From positions 372,001-436,000 of the forward strand of contig CAWDOA010000016.1 of assembly GCA_963803875.1 (NCBI GenBank): a stretch of DNA of 64,000 bases, read 5' to 3'. The notes below the pieces were generated by a model, which was not told where the DNA came from, made no database searches, and saw only the letters and a program-made list of their open reading frames with translations. The translations under genes were made by a program, and so were the position numbers. Position 1 is the stretch's first letter, and the number at the start of each line of letters is the position of its first letter. Of this stretch, positions 45,161 through 53,784 are shown in pieces. This DNA comes from JABDIY01 sp963803875. Its GTDB lineage: Bacteria > Actinomycetota > Acidimicrobiia > Acidimicrobiales > SZUA-35.

Positions 45161-46097
45161 ACAGCACATCCCAACGTTTACCGGTGACGAACCAGGTGTC
45201 GGTGCTCGGGCGAAAGGTCAACCCGCTCAGCACGTCAGTGGACGCCAAGCCGGCCGGTGTCAGTTCCGAGAGATCGGCGAATGACTCGACAGCTCCAGTT
45301 TCGGCGTTCATGAGCGCAATGACGCTGGTGTCACCAACCACGCCCCAAATCCCCCCGTCCACGCAGCTCAGATCCATGAGCGCCGGCAACCGAACCGAGC
45401 CTGCGGTCGGAGCGATGGAGCGGCCGATCTCCAACGACGATGCCGACACGATTTGGACGTTGCCGTCAGAGGTGCTGACCGCGACATCTCGATCCGACAA
45501 TGAACAAGCGCCGTTCACCTCTGCTTCGAACCGTTGGATCGAGCTGGTAGACAGGTCGGTCGGGTCGAAACGGTGAACCCGTTCCTCCAAGCGCGTGAAC
45601 TGAAGACCTTCTGGAGGGTTGGTCCCGCTGACCAGGGCGATGCCGCTTCCATACAGCTCGGGTTGCAGCCGTTCCAGGAGACCAAGGCTGCCCTCGTCGA
45701 GGTTGATCACTCGCCTCGACGAACGTCCGTAGAAGCCGGTGCTCTCCAGAAGCCTGTCGTCGTCGAGCAACGTCAAGCCCTCGGTCACTGCGGTCCGGTC
45801 GTGAGGGAGCACCCCTTCCACCCCAGGTTGGAGAAGTGTTATGTCGCCAAGATCGTCCTCGTCCAACTCCAGGGCGGCGAGCCCTGCGGGACGGCGAGGG
45901 ACGACCACGGTGGGAGCCGGCTGCTGTTGGGACTCGGTCGTCAAGATCGCCGAGGTGGGTGGGGCGGTTGTGACCGTGGATATTTGTGTCGAAGCAGTCG
46001 TGGGAGAAATCGATGACCCTGGACTCGCCTGGTTTCCTGCTGTGCACGCAGTGAGCAGGGTCAGCGCACCCCAAAGCACTCCGCTTCGCATCCGCAT
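45138..46097 (-). CDS. Divergent glutaminyl cyclase-like lipoprotein paralogue
   Basis: 319 residues with lipobox LTLLTACTAGN, a Thr/Ser-rich linker and the same propeller (HDRTAVTEGLTLLDDDRLLESTG, LSGLTFRPSTDTWFVTGKRWD). The family motif TQGL is TEGL here and several blades are poorly conserved, so it may have lost or changed activity. Tandem with, and overlapping, the more canonical copy, suggesting duplication and divergence. Confidence 0.7.
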   Translation of the reverse strand: MRMRSGVLWGALTLLTACTAGNQASPGSSISPTTASTQISTVTTAPPTSAILTTESQQQPAPTVVVPRRPAGLAALELDEDDLGDITLLQPGVEGVLPHDRTAVTEGLTLLDDDRLLESTGFYGRSSRRVINLDEGSLGLLERLQPELYGSGIALVSGTNPPEGLQFTRLEERVHRFDPTDLSTSSIQRFEAEVNGACSLSDRDVAVSTSDGNVQIVSASSLEIGRSIAPTAGSVRLPALMDLSCVDGGIWGVVGDTSVIALMNAETGAVESFADLSELTPAGLASTDVLSGLTFRPSTDTWFVTGKRWDVLYEITLAP

Positions 46098-46176
46098 GAA
46101 CGCGATGATAGGGCTCGAAGTGCCGACGGGTTTGGCGCGTGCCCGCAGCTTCGGACCGGCGGTGAACAGTATCGGG

Positions 46177-46568
46177 CTATCCGCCCGTGAGGCGAGCCTT
46201 CGCTGCCCTACTACGTTCGAGAAGGCTGGCCGGGATCTGATCGGCGACCCCACCACCGCCGCCGGACGCAACGGCAACTTCAGCCTCGGTTGTACTCGCC
46301 GACTGAGCCGCCTCAGCTCGAGCCGCTTGCTCGACCTGCCGATCTCGCCATTGCTGGTACATGCGGGGTCTCACCAGGTCGTCGTGATCGACCGAACTCA
46401 CCAGTTCGCCGTCGGCGAAGCGGACCCAATATCGCTTCCAGTCGTCGAATCCATTGACCAGCTTCACCTTGCCTCGCTGGCCTGCGACCCGACCGGGGAT
46501 GGTGTGGACGAGCATGACGGATTCGCCACGTTTGAAAGGGGTGTCGAGTGTGATGTTCTTTTTGGCAT
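46177..46568 (-). CDS. Conserved hypothetical, KOW/SH3-like, starting at the tRNA-Lys 3' end
   Basis: The body reads TPFKRGESVMLVHTIPGRVAGQ and KVKLVNGFDDWKRYWVRFADGE, a small beta-barrel-like domain, then a charged helix and ASLLERSRAAKARLTGG. The obvious in-frame ATG is 46515, but it would cut into the conserved part. If the five-A run just after the ATG at 46568 lacks one A, translation starts there as MPKKNITLDTPF. That ATG lies 3 nt after the tRNA-Lys discriminator base. Function unknown. Confidence 0.6.
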
Positions 46569-46571
46569 GCG

Positions 46572-46643
46572 TACCCCCGGTGGGATTCGAACCCACGATC
46601 TTTGGATTAAAAGTCCACTGCCTTACCGCTTGGCTACAGGGGC
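46572..46643 (-). tRNA. tRNA-Lys (anticodon TTT)
   Basis: 72 nt. Acceptor GCCCCTG pairs with CGGGGGT (G1-U72, one G-U inside), discriminator A. Anticodon loop CTTTTAA gives TTT. T-arm GTGGGTTCGAATCCCAC is canonical. CCA is not encoded. A protein gene starts 3 nt downstream on the same strand. Confidence 0.93.
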
Positions 46644-46793
46644 AGAACCGATGCAGGAACGCTGGGTTCACAACTTCGGATCGACTCGACAATCGTACCG
46701 TGGCTCGGCTCCTGACGCCGTGTGCATTCCGCTCAATCGGGGGTCGCACCGGTCGATTGGGTAGGAGCGCCGTCTGTCCGGCGTCGGCTTTTC

Positions 46794-48150
46794 ATGACCC
46801 AGCGCCCCAACCAACTTCGGAATGCAATGAAGCAGCGGTTGCTCGCGGGTCTACCCCTGGAGGAGGCTGACGTCGGTTCATGGCAGGAACGCCCCTACAG
46901 CCTGCAACAGCTCTCAGCCTTGCTCGCCAACGAGATCGACCGCGCCCGAAACGAGAGGGGTTCGCTGGTGGTCTTTCGGGTTCGTCATCGCCGGTTCGGC
47001 ATCGTCGAGGACGAGTTCGTACAGTTCGAACAGCTACGCCCTGAACTGCTTGATGCTCTGCATCGAGCCCACTCAGGGATCAAGGCGATCGGTTCGGCTC
47101 AGGGCGAGATCATCGGTTTCGCTCCCCGCCTACGGCGTCAATCCGACGGTGTTGAACTGCTCCAAGAGCTGGTGCGGGTCCTCTCCGAGCCGATCCACAT
47201 CGATGGGCTGAGCAATCTGATCGGTCCGAGGATCGGTGGTGCGGTTCTCGACGATGACAACACGTCCTCGGAAGAGTTGCTGTCGGCCGTCAGGCTGGCT
47301 TTGCTCGAAACCAGTGCTTCGCGGCCAGGCGTGATGTTCCATGTTTCCCAGCGGCATAGACGGCTCCACCAGACGGTGATGGCCGAAACCCTGCACGACG
47401 CTGTTGTCGAAAAGTCACTTTCGACCCGGTACCAACCCGACGTTGACCTCTCGACCGGAGCGATCGTGGCGATCAAGGCGTACGCTCACTGGTCGACCGA
47501 CCACGGTCGCGTGGTCTCCAATCACGACCTGTTCGAGACTGCACGACAGGCCAATCTGCTGGTTCCGATCGGGCGACTTGTGATCGAGGAAGCGCTGAGG
47601 TCCACCTACAGCTGGATCACTACCGGTCTGGTGGGCAACGCGACATTGTGGGTGAACGTTCATCCCGAGGAAGTGCTCGCCCCCGACTTCGAGGACGCTA
47701 TGGCCGAGGTCATCCAATTCGATGAGCGGCTCCGGCTGGGTCTTGGAGCTCACCGAGAACCCGGTGCAGGATCAGGGCTACATCTATGACGTGCTGCGTC
47801 GGCTCCGCGCTGAGGGCGCGGCGATCGCTCTGGGCGGGTTCGGCACGGGCTACCTCAACCTCGCTTCGGCACGAGACTTCCCTTTCACGGCGGCGAAGAT
47901 TGACAGAACTCTCACCCAGCAGATCGTGAGCAGCCGTGCCTCGACCAAGCTGGTTCGAGCCGTTGCTGACCTGGCTGAACTCTTCGGGCTGGAGGTGACA
48001 GCTCATGGCATCGAAACCGCAGAGCAGGTACACCGGCTTCGCGAGATCGGTTGCACGGTTGGTCAAGGGTTCCACTACGCCCGCCCGATGACCGCCGACG
48101 ACATGAGAGAAACCCTCATCCAAGTCCGGATGGGCCGCAAGCCGTTCTAG
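46794..48150 (+). CDS. Degenerate GGDEF/EAL-type protein, one apparent frameshift
   Basis: About 451 residues after dropping a C at 47733 (FDERLGWVLELTENP). The N-terminal ~200 residues look like a GGDEF fold without the GGDEF motif. The C-terminal EAL-like domain keeps LELTENP, AKIDRTL and GQGFHYARP. It lacks EAL itself (IKAYAHW), has GGFGTGY instead of DDFGTGY and AHGIET instead of AEGVET. It is therefore probably catalytically dead and acts by binding c-di-GMP or a partner. Uncorrected it stops at 47789. Confidence 0.75.
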
Positions 48151-48233
48151 CGACGTGAAGCTCAGAGGCTGATCACCCGACCGAGGTCATACGCTCGGTG
48201 CCCTCCGTGGGCCGAGTGGTATTGTGCGCGACG

Positions 48234-49404
48234 ATGTGGGTGATGTCCCGTTTCAGTTCTGTACTCGTTGCCTCAGCGCTCGCCCTGGCATCGTGTGCTT
48301 CATTGGGCGAACCGGACCTCGGGTCCTTTCCCACCACCTCGGCCCCTGACACAATCTGACGGCGGCGCCGATGACGCCGCGGGGGACAACCCGGGCCTGG
48401 GGCAACTCGGTGGCGTGTCAGTGGAGGCACTTCCCCCGAGACCCTCGGACTACGTACCTTCAATCGTGGTCGTCACCTCCACCGGCGTCGGTGTGATCGA
48501 ACGAGGTTCAGGGCCACGACGTTTCTCGGCTTTTCAACCGCTTCGTCTCAGCGAATCGGTGGCCGAACCGATCCAACCCACCGCGTCGACCAGCACCACA
48601 GCGTCTCAGTTCGAGACAACCGAACCCGACAACCAAACCACAACGACCACAGTTGCGGGAGAACCAACGCTGGTTTGGGTTCGAGCCAGCGATGACCTCT
48701 TTGGCGGACTGGTGTTACAGGCGACCACCGGTGAGATCCGCTGGTTCCCAGGGACCGGCGGAGGCATACGCGAAGTGGAGTCGGACGGAGTCTTCGTTGA
48801 CGTCGGCTACAGCGCCGGTACTCCTGAGGTTCTCACCGAACGGGCCGGGCAGATCATCAGAACTCGGCTCATCGACAACGAATCCACCGTGCTCACCTCG
48901 CTCGAACCGGGGCAGGCACTGATCGATCTTTCCAGTTCGGGCGGAATCGTTGCGATCGCAACCAGCGACGATGCCTGTGGATCGGTTGATTTCGTGGCCG
49001 GCGATGGGACCCCGCTCAGTATCAACCCGTTCGGCACACTGGTGTGCATCAGGACGGCGAGGCCAACCGTTGGGGCGCTTGCTATGAGCCCGGACGGTGA
49101 GGCTGTCGCTTTCACCATCGTTGACTACCGGGAAGATGGAGTGGAACTTCGGACCGAACTCGTGGCGATTGAGTTGACCTCGGGGGCCGAGATCCTTTCG
49201 GGCGAGGTCGGTGGTTCAGGTGATGTGATCGACTCGCTGGCCTTTGACGGTTCCGTGGCCGTGGCACTCCGCCGCTCCAGCGTAGGAAGCGAAGTGATTG
49301 TCGTGGATGCCGAGTCGTTGGAGGTTCTGGAGATCGAATCTGCGGGGATTCCTCGCTCAGTTACGATCGCTCGGCTGCCGCTCTCGGAAAACCTTGGTCG
49401 TTGA
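48234..49404 (+). CDS. Lipoprotein of unknown function, one apparent frameshift
   Basis: About 389 residues after correction near 48357 (extra T). Lipobox ALALASCASLG, a Thr-rich linker (TASTSTTASQFETTE), then a domain with propeller-like repeats (IATSDDACGSVDFVAGDG, TVGALAMSPDGEAVAF, VIDSLAFDGSVAVAL). No family recognised. ATG lies 8 nt after a TATTGT box (48220-48225), so probably leaderless. Without correction the signal part ends after 41 residues. Confidence 0.6.
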
Positions 49405-49500
49405 CCGGCTTCTCCACCGGCGCGGTCCGGAGGGGCCGTAATCGACGGGTTCAGGGACCTGCCACCACTCCGCGAGACTGCGGAACTACTCTCAAACGCC

Positions 49501-49671
49501 ATGGCTCCCGAGTTCGGTGAAACGCAGGCACTTCCTCACTTCGGCCCCCAGCCTCTCTCCACATTGGTTCATCCCGAACCCGTAGAGGTTGAGCTCCCGA
49601 GCATGGAGGATCTCGACACCCTGGTGGCAGAACTCGATGTGATCGACGCAACGCTCGCCCAACTGGGCTGA
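49501..49671 (+). CDS. Possible small protein
   Basis: 56 residues from an internal ATG: MAPEFGETQALPHFG, then VEVELPSMEDLDTLVAELD and TLAQLG. The frame is open upstream to a stop near 49404, so the real start may lie earlier at a non-ATG codon or be hidden by an indel. The acidic C-terminal helix looks protein-like. No function. Low confidence. Confidence 0.35.
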   Translation: MAPEFGETQALPHFGPQPLSTLVHPEPVEVELPSMEDLDTLVAELDVIDATLAQLG

Positions 49672-49679
49672 ACAGGCTG

Positions 49680-50303
49680 TCATACCCGGTTGGTGTCGCC
49701 GCCGGTACGGTGCGGTTCGCCCAGGAGGTCGAAACGATCCGACACGGTGAGCACACCGTCGTGCAGCCCCACGTGATAGCCCGACAGATTTGGAGTGCGG
49801 CCGGCGTTCACTCCCAACCGACTGACGAGGGTGTTGATCACCCCTCCGTGACAGACCACCAGCACGGTCTCCTCCGGGTGCTCGTTGCCGATCTTCACCA
49901 ACGTCCGGTGCACCCGTTCAAACAGCGCGTCATCCCGCTCGTATCCCTCAGGACGGAGGTCGCCGGAGAGATACCCCGGATACCTGGCATCGATGTCGAC
50001 CTTGGTGAGACCGCTCCACGAACCTGCCGATCGCTCCCGCAGGTCGGGCTCGTGCTTGATGGCTTCAACGTGGGCCGTGGCATCTGAGTGTGCCACCAGA
50101 ATGCTGGCGGTCTCCGAAGCCCGAATCTGGGGCGAGGTCGCCGCCGCAGTGATGGTGGTGGCGACGGTCACGAGGCGGTCAGCCGCTCGCTTGGCCTGAT
50201 CCCGGCCGAGGTCGGACAGCGGAGGGTCGGCCTGACCCTGCCACCGACGCTCCGCATTCCATGTGGACTGACCGTGCCGGACCATCAGTAGAGAGGTGAC
50301 CAT
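49680..50303 (-). CDS. Histidine phosphatase superfamily protein
   Basis: 207 residues; catalytic LMVRHGQSTWNAERRWQG and VLVVCHGGVINTLVSRLG, plus ERSAGSWSGLTKVDIDARYPG. Phosphoglycerate-mutase-like, probably a phosphatase rather than a mutase (shorter than GpmA). ATG at 50303. The region to the divergent MoaD-like gene is about 68 bp. Confidence 0.88.
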   Translation of the reverse strand: MVTSLLMVRHGQSTWNAERRWQGQADPPLSDLGRDQAKRAADRLVTVATTITAAATSPQIRASETASILVAHSDATAHVEAIKHEPDLRERSAGSWSGLTKVDIDARYPGYLSGDLRPEGYERDDALFERVHRTLVKIGNEHPEETVLVVCHGGVINTLVSRLGVNAGRTPNLSGYHVGLHDGVLTVSDRFDLLGEPHRTGGDTNRV

Positions 50304-50371
50304 TGCAGGCAGTATGCCCCGGGCCCGAACTCGACCATTTGGTCGGCAACGATTCCCCTAGACTTTGTTCC

Positions 50372-50608
50372 GTGGCTCGCTTACGACTTTTCGCTCAAGC
50401 CCGAGAGGCGGCTGGAACCGGCCGAGCCGACGTCGCCGCTGGAACGGTCGACACCATTCTGCGCGACGCGGAGGCTGCCTACGGCGACCATTTCGCCGCG
50501 GTGGTTGCTGCGTCGCAGGTCTGGGTGAACGGAAACCCGGCAACCGGCACCACAGAGGTGGGACCCGACGACGAAGTAGCTGTGCTTCCACCGGTTTCGG
50601 GCGGATGA
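50372..50608 (+). CDS. MoaD/ThiS-family sulfur carrier protein
   Basis: 78 residues, begins VARLRLFAQAREAAGTGRADV and ends DDEVAVLPPVSGG, with the terminal Gly-Gly that is thiocarboxylated in molybdopterin synthase small subunits and ThiS. No other cofactor gene lies nearby. GTG start 7 nt after a TAGACT box (50359-50364), probably leaderless. The stop overlaps the next ATG. Confidence 0.85.
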   Translation: MARLRLFAQAREAAGTGRADVAAGTVDTILRDAEAAYGDHFAAVVAASQVWVNGNPATGTTEVGPDDEVAVLPPVSGG

Positions 50609-51516
50609 CCACAGCCAGCGAACCCCAGCGGGATCAACGAGTAGCCCGCAAGGCGCGCAGGCAAGCCGGGGTGAACTCTCGAGCCGCCCAGCGGGAAGAC
50701 CGGTGGAACAACTTTCGGTATGCGGTGCCGTATCGCACCGAAGGCCCAAAACTGAGTCTCGGCATTCTCTGGTTCGCCTCGGTCCTCGGTGCGGCGTGGA
50801 GTGCAGGAGTCCTCACCATCGTGCCGGTCTCGGTTGCGGTGACAATCGGGGGGTTTCAAGTGGGTCACGCCTGGGTCACCGACCCGGCTTCCGGCCCGAC
50901 CGCTCACCGGGTTGGAACGATGGTGTCCGTGCCCCTGTTTCGGTTTCTCACCGCAGTGCTTGCCCTTCTCACGGCCCTCGGAGGCTGGGGCGGCGCCTTC
51001 GGTTTGGGTATGGCAACCATCGTTGTCACGCTGCTGGCTTTGTTGTGTGGTGCATGGTTCGGTGGCGGTATCGGTGTGGATCGAGCCGTCGAGGTGGGAT
51101 CGTTACTGGTTCGCAGTGCCGTGCCTATCGGAATCGCCGGCGGGGCGTTGGTCGCAGTGGCCGTCGCCCAGCCACGGGCGTTCGTGGTCATGTTCGTGCT
51201 GATCTGCTCCTACGAAACCGCCGACTTCCTTGTCGGTACCGGTTCATCGAACGCCGTCGAAGGACCGGTGGCGGGCCTGGTCGCCGTGGCTGTCGCCGCG
51301 TTCGCACTGCGGCTCATTCCACCGGAACCGCTCACTCAAGACAGCCTCACCGCCTTCGCAGCCCTCACCGGCCTCGGTTGTGTTGTGGGTCAGTTGCTGG
51401 CGTCGGCGATTCTCCCTCGTGGTGGTGCGTACGCTCCCGGTCTCCGTCGCCTGGACAGCGCATTGGTCACCGCCCCACTCTGGCTCGTGCTGCTTCCGTT
51501 GTTGGCTCAGGCCTGA
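50605..51516 (+). CDS. CdsA-related integral membrane protein
   Basis: 303 residues, about eight helices. A soluble basic N-terminus (RVARKARRQAGVNSRAAQRE) precedes the membrane part. The C-terminal YETADFLVGTGSSNAVEGP and LPRGGAYAPGLRRLDSALVTAPLW follow the layout of the phosphatidate cytidylyltransferase signature, but key residues (K-R...K-D and H-G-G) are changed. Activity is doubtful; possibly another lipid-nucleotide enzyme or a dead paralogue. ATG overlaps the MoaD-like stop (ATGA). Confidence 0.6.
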   Translation: MTTASEPQRDQRVARKARRQAGVNSRAAQREDRWNNFRYAVPYRTEGPKLSLGILWFASVLGAAWSAGVLTIVPVSVAVTIGGFQVGHAWVTDPASGPTAHRVGTMVSVPLFRFLTAVLALLTALGGWGGAFGLGMATIVVTLLALLCGAWFGGGIGVDRAVEVGSLLVRSAVPIGIAGGALVAVAVAQPRAFVVMFVLICSYETADFLVGTGSSNAVEGPVAGLVAVAVAAFALRLIPPEPLTQDSLTAFAALTGLGCVVGQLLASAILPRGGAYAPGLRRLDSALVTAPLWLVLLPLLAQA

Positions 51517-51570
51517 TCCGCCGCCTGACCATGGGGCGCAGTACGACGTCGGTGGCCCGACGCCAGTACG

Positions 51571-52122
51571 ATGGAAACCGTGACCCCGACCATCGACGGA
51601 CTACTGGCCTCAGACGTTCTTGACGGCATCAACACACGACCGCTTCCCAGACTCCGTGAGCTTCGAGCCAGCTGCGCTGTGGTGGAAAGTGACGTGTCTA
51701 TGGTACGCAGGCTTGCCCAGGGCCGACTCGACATCGTGATCCACGAAGCGCGGCGCCGCAGTGGTGACGCTGTTGCCGGGCTCCTCTATGACCTGCCAGA
51801 CATTCTCGCCGACCCAACCAGACACGACCACACGCCCGGATCCCGCCCCGACGTTCGGGTCGATGCCCCGGGGGAGGTCGGTGGAGCGTTGCTGGACCAG
51901 CTGGAGGCTATTGCATCGCCAACCGTGCTGAGCGGGGTTCAGCACCTCGAGCAGGGCCAGCTCGATGAACTGTTTGCCCGTATCAGTGATTTCGAACAGG
52001 AGCTGTCGAAATGCCGTCGGTCACTTCATGAACGTATCGATGCAATCCAGTCCGAGATCGGACGCCGCTACCGTGACGGAGAAGCATCGGTCGATTCGGT
52101 CCTCGGCTCGATCGAGTCCTAG
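51571..52122 (+). CDS. rsiG: RsiG-like c-di-GMP-binding anti-sigma factor
   Basis: 183 residues, helical hairpin. Two c-di-GMP motifs of the E-x3-S-x2-R-x3-Q-x3-D type are visible. The first is exact (E39, S43, R46, Q50, D54; ESDVSMVRRLAQGRLD). The second has His for Gln (E142, S146, R149, H153, D157; EQELSKCRRSLHERID). In Streptomyces, RsiG with c-di-GMP holds sigma WhiG inactive. No whiG is in this window. ATG 51571, or GTG 51580, which lies 7 nt after TACGAT (leaderless). Confidence 0.85.
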   Translation: METVTPTIDGLLASDVLDGINTRPLPRLRELRASCAVVESDVSMVRRLAQGRLDIVIHEARRRSGDAVAGLLYDLPDILADPTRHDHTPGSRPDVRVDAPGEVGGALLDQLEAIASPTVLSGVQHLEQGQLDELFARISDFEQELSKCRRSLHERIDAIQSEIGRRYRDGEASVDSVLGSIES

Positions 52123-52157
52123 CACCGACCCGGCCGGCTACGTAGGTGAAGACCGCA

Positions 52158-52526
52158 ATGAGTGAATCCAAGACACCAGATCTCGGAGGGTTCATCCGAG
52201 AACAACGCCGTCTGGCCGAGATGTCGTTGCGCAGGCTCTCCGAAGTGGCTGGGATCTCCAATCCGTATCTGTCCCAAATCGAACGGGGCCTTCGCAAACC
52301 TTCCGCTGAAATCCTCCAGCAGATCGCCCGAGGGCTGTCGATCTCGGCCGAAACCCTCTACGTCCAAGCGGGGATTCTCGACGAGCGATCCGAGCGATCC
52401 GATCTCGTGGCCGCCATCCGCAGCGCTCCCGAACTCAACGACGTACAGAAACGTGCACTGCTCGAGGTGTACAAGTCGTTCATCGAGGGCACAGCGAGCG
52501 AAACCGATTCAAACACCGAGGAGTAG
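52158..52526 (+). CDS. XRE-family helix-turn-helix regulator
   Basis: 122 residues. The DNA-binding part is FIREQRRLAEMSLRRLSEVAG, ISNPYLSQIERGLRKPSAEI and LQQIARGLSISAETLY, then a short helical tail (DVQKRALLEVYKSFIEG). Similar single-HTH regulators are common in actinobacteria; target unknown. Start at ATG 52158; GTG 52146 is possible. It sits between rsiG and mshA on the same strand, 8 bp before mshA. Confidence 0.82.
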   Translation: MSESKTPDLGGFIREQRRLAEMSLRRLSEVAGISNPYLSQIERGLRKPSAEILQQIARGLSISAETLYVQAGILDERSERSDLVAAIRSAPELNDVQKRALLEVYKSFIEGTASETDSNTEE

Positions 52527-52534
52527 GCAGACGA

Positions 52535-53743
52535 ATGCAGAAGCTCGTCGTTCTCTCACTGCACACCAGCCCGCTCGCCCAACCCGGTACCGGCGATGGT
52601 GGGGGCATGAACGTCTATGTTCGCGAGTTGGTCGGCGCCCTGGCCCAGGCCGGGGTTCAATGTCGGGCCTACACCCGCCGTTGGGCGGACGACCTTCCCG
52701 AACGGGTGCAGGTCGAGCCCGGATTCGAGGTCGTTCACGTGCCCGCTGGACCCTCCGATCAACCCAAAGAAGAACTGCCCCAGCATGTCCGAGAGTTCAG
52801 CGATTGGGTGGCCGACGACATTCGCGGTTGGGGTGCAAATGCCATCCACGCCAACTACTGGCTGTCGGGGGTTTCGGGACTGCAGCTCAAGCAGATGCTC
52901 GACCTGCCGTTGATCACCACCTTCCACACGCTGGCCCGGGTCAAAGCGGAGAGCGGTGATCCCGAACCGGAGAGTCGGGCGAAAGCCGAGGCGGCAGTAA
53001 TGGGCTGTGCCGACGTGGTCCTCGCCAATTGTGTTGCCGAAGCCGACCAACTGGAAGAGTTCTACTTCACGCCGCGGGAGCGGATCGAGATCGTGCCGCC
53101 GGGAGTCGATCACGCGTTCTTCTCACCCGGCAGTCAGGCCGGCGCCCGCCAGGCCATCGGGGCCGGCGACAACCCGCTGCTCCTCTTCGTCGGTCGTATC
53201 CAACCGCTGAAGGGTCTCGATGTCGCCGTTGGCGCTCTCGCCGCGAGCGAGCACTCCGATGCCAAGCTGTGGGTCATCGGTGGCGCCAGTGGCGCAGAGG
53301 GCGACGCGGAACTCGCCCGTATCAACGGCCTCATCGACGACCTCGGGGTGCGGGATCGCGTGAAGTTCGTCGCCCCTCAACCCCATCATCTGCTGTCCAC
53401 GTTCTACCGCGCCGCCGACATTGTGTTGGTGCCCAGTCGATCCGAGTCGTTCGGGCTCGTCGCGCTCGAGGCATCGGCCTGCGGGACACCGGTGATTGCC
53501 AGTGCGGTCGGTGGCCTCATGACTTTGGTGGATTCAGGTGTCACCGGATTCCTCATGGACGAGCGTGACACAGAACGGTGGGCGGCTCACGTCGACTTGC
53601 TGCTTGACGACCCGTTGCTCGCCCGCCGCATGTCGATCAGTGCTGCAGCCCGAGCCCGCACCTATACCTGGTCCACCTCTGCGGGACGTCTTCGCCGGAT
53701 CTACGCCGACGTGAGCTCTGGAGCGCTCCACCCCTGCACCTAG
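52535..53743 (+). CDS. mshA: D-inositol-3-phosphate glycosyltransferase (mycothiol synthesis)
   Basis: GT4 family glycosyltransferase that joins GlcNAc to inositol-3-phosphate, the first mycothiol step. 402 residues; the N-terminal VVLSLHTSPLAQPGTGDGGG and MNVYVRELVGALAQAG are typical of MshA. HANYWLSGVSG, FVGRIQPLKGLDVAVGAL, PSRSESFGLVALEASACGTPV and VGGLMTLVDSGVTGFL follow. The next mycothiol genes are not in the window. A sucrose-synthase-like role is a less likely alternative. Confidence 0.88.
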   Translation: MQKLVVLSLHTSPLAQPGTGDGGGMNVYVRELVGALAQAGVQCRAYTRRWADDLPERVQVEPGFEVVHVPAGPSDQPKEELPQHVREFSDWVADDIRGWGANAIHANYWLSGVSGLQLKQMLDLPLITTFHTLARVKAESGDPEPESRAKAEAAVMGCADVVLANCVAEADQLEEFYFTPRERIEIVPPGVDHAFFSPGSQAGARQAIGAGDNPLLLFVGRIQPLKGLDVAVGALAASEHSDAKLWVIGGASGAEGDAELARINGLIDDLGVRDRVKFVAPQPHHLLSTFYRAADIVLVPSRSESFGLVALEASACGTPVIASAVGGLMTLVDSGVTGFLMDERDTERWAAHVDLLLDDPLLARRMSISAAARARTYTWSTSAGRLRRIYADVSSGALHPCT

Positions 53744-53784
53744 GTAAGGGTCGGATCAGGTCGCGGCCGGTAGTCTCGGAGGCG

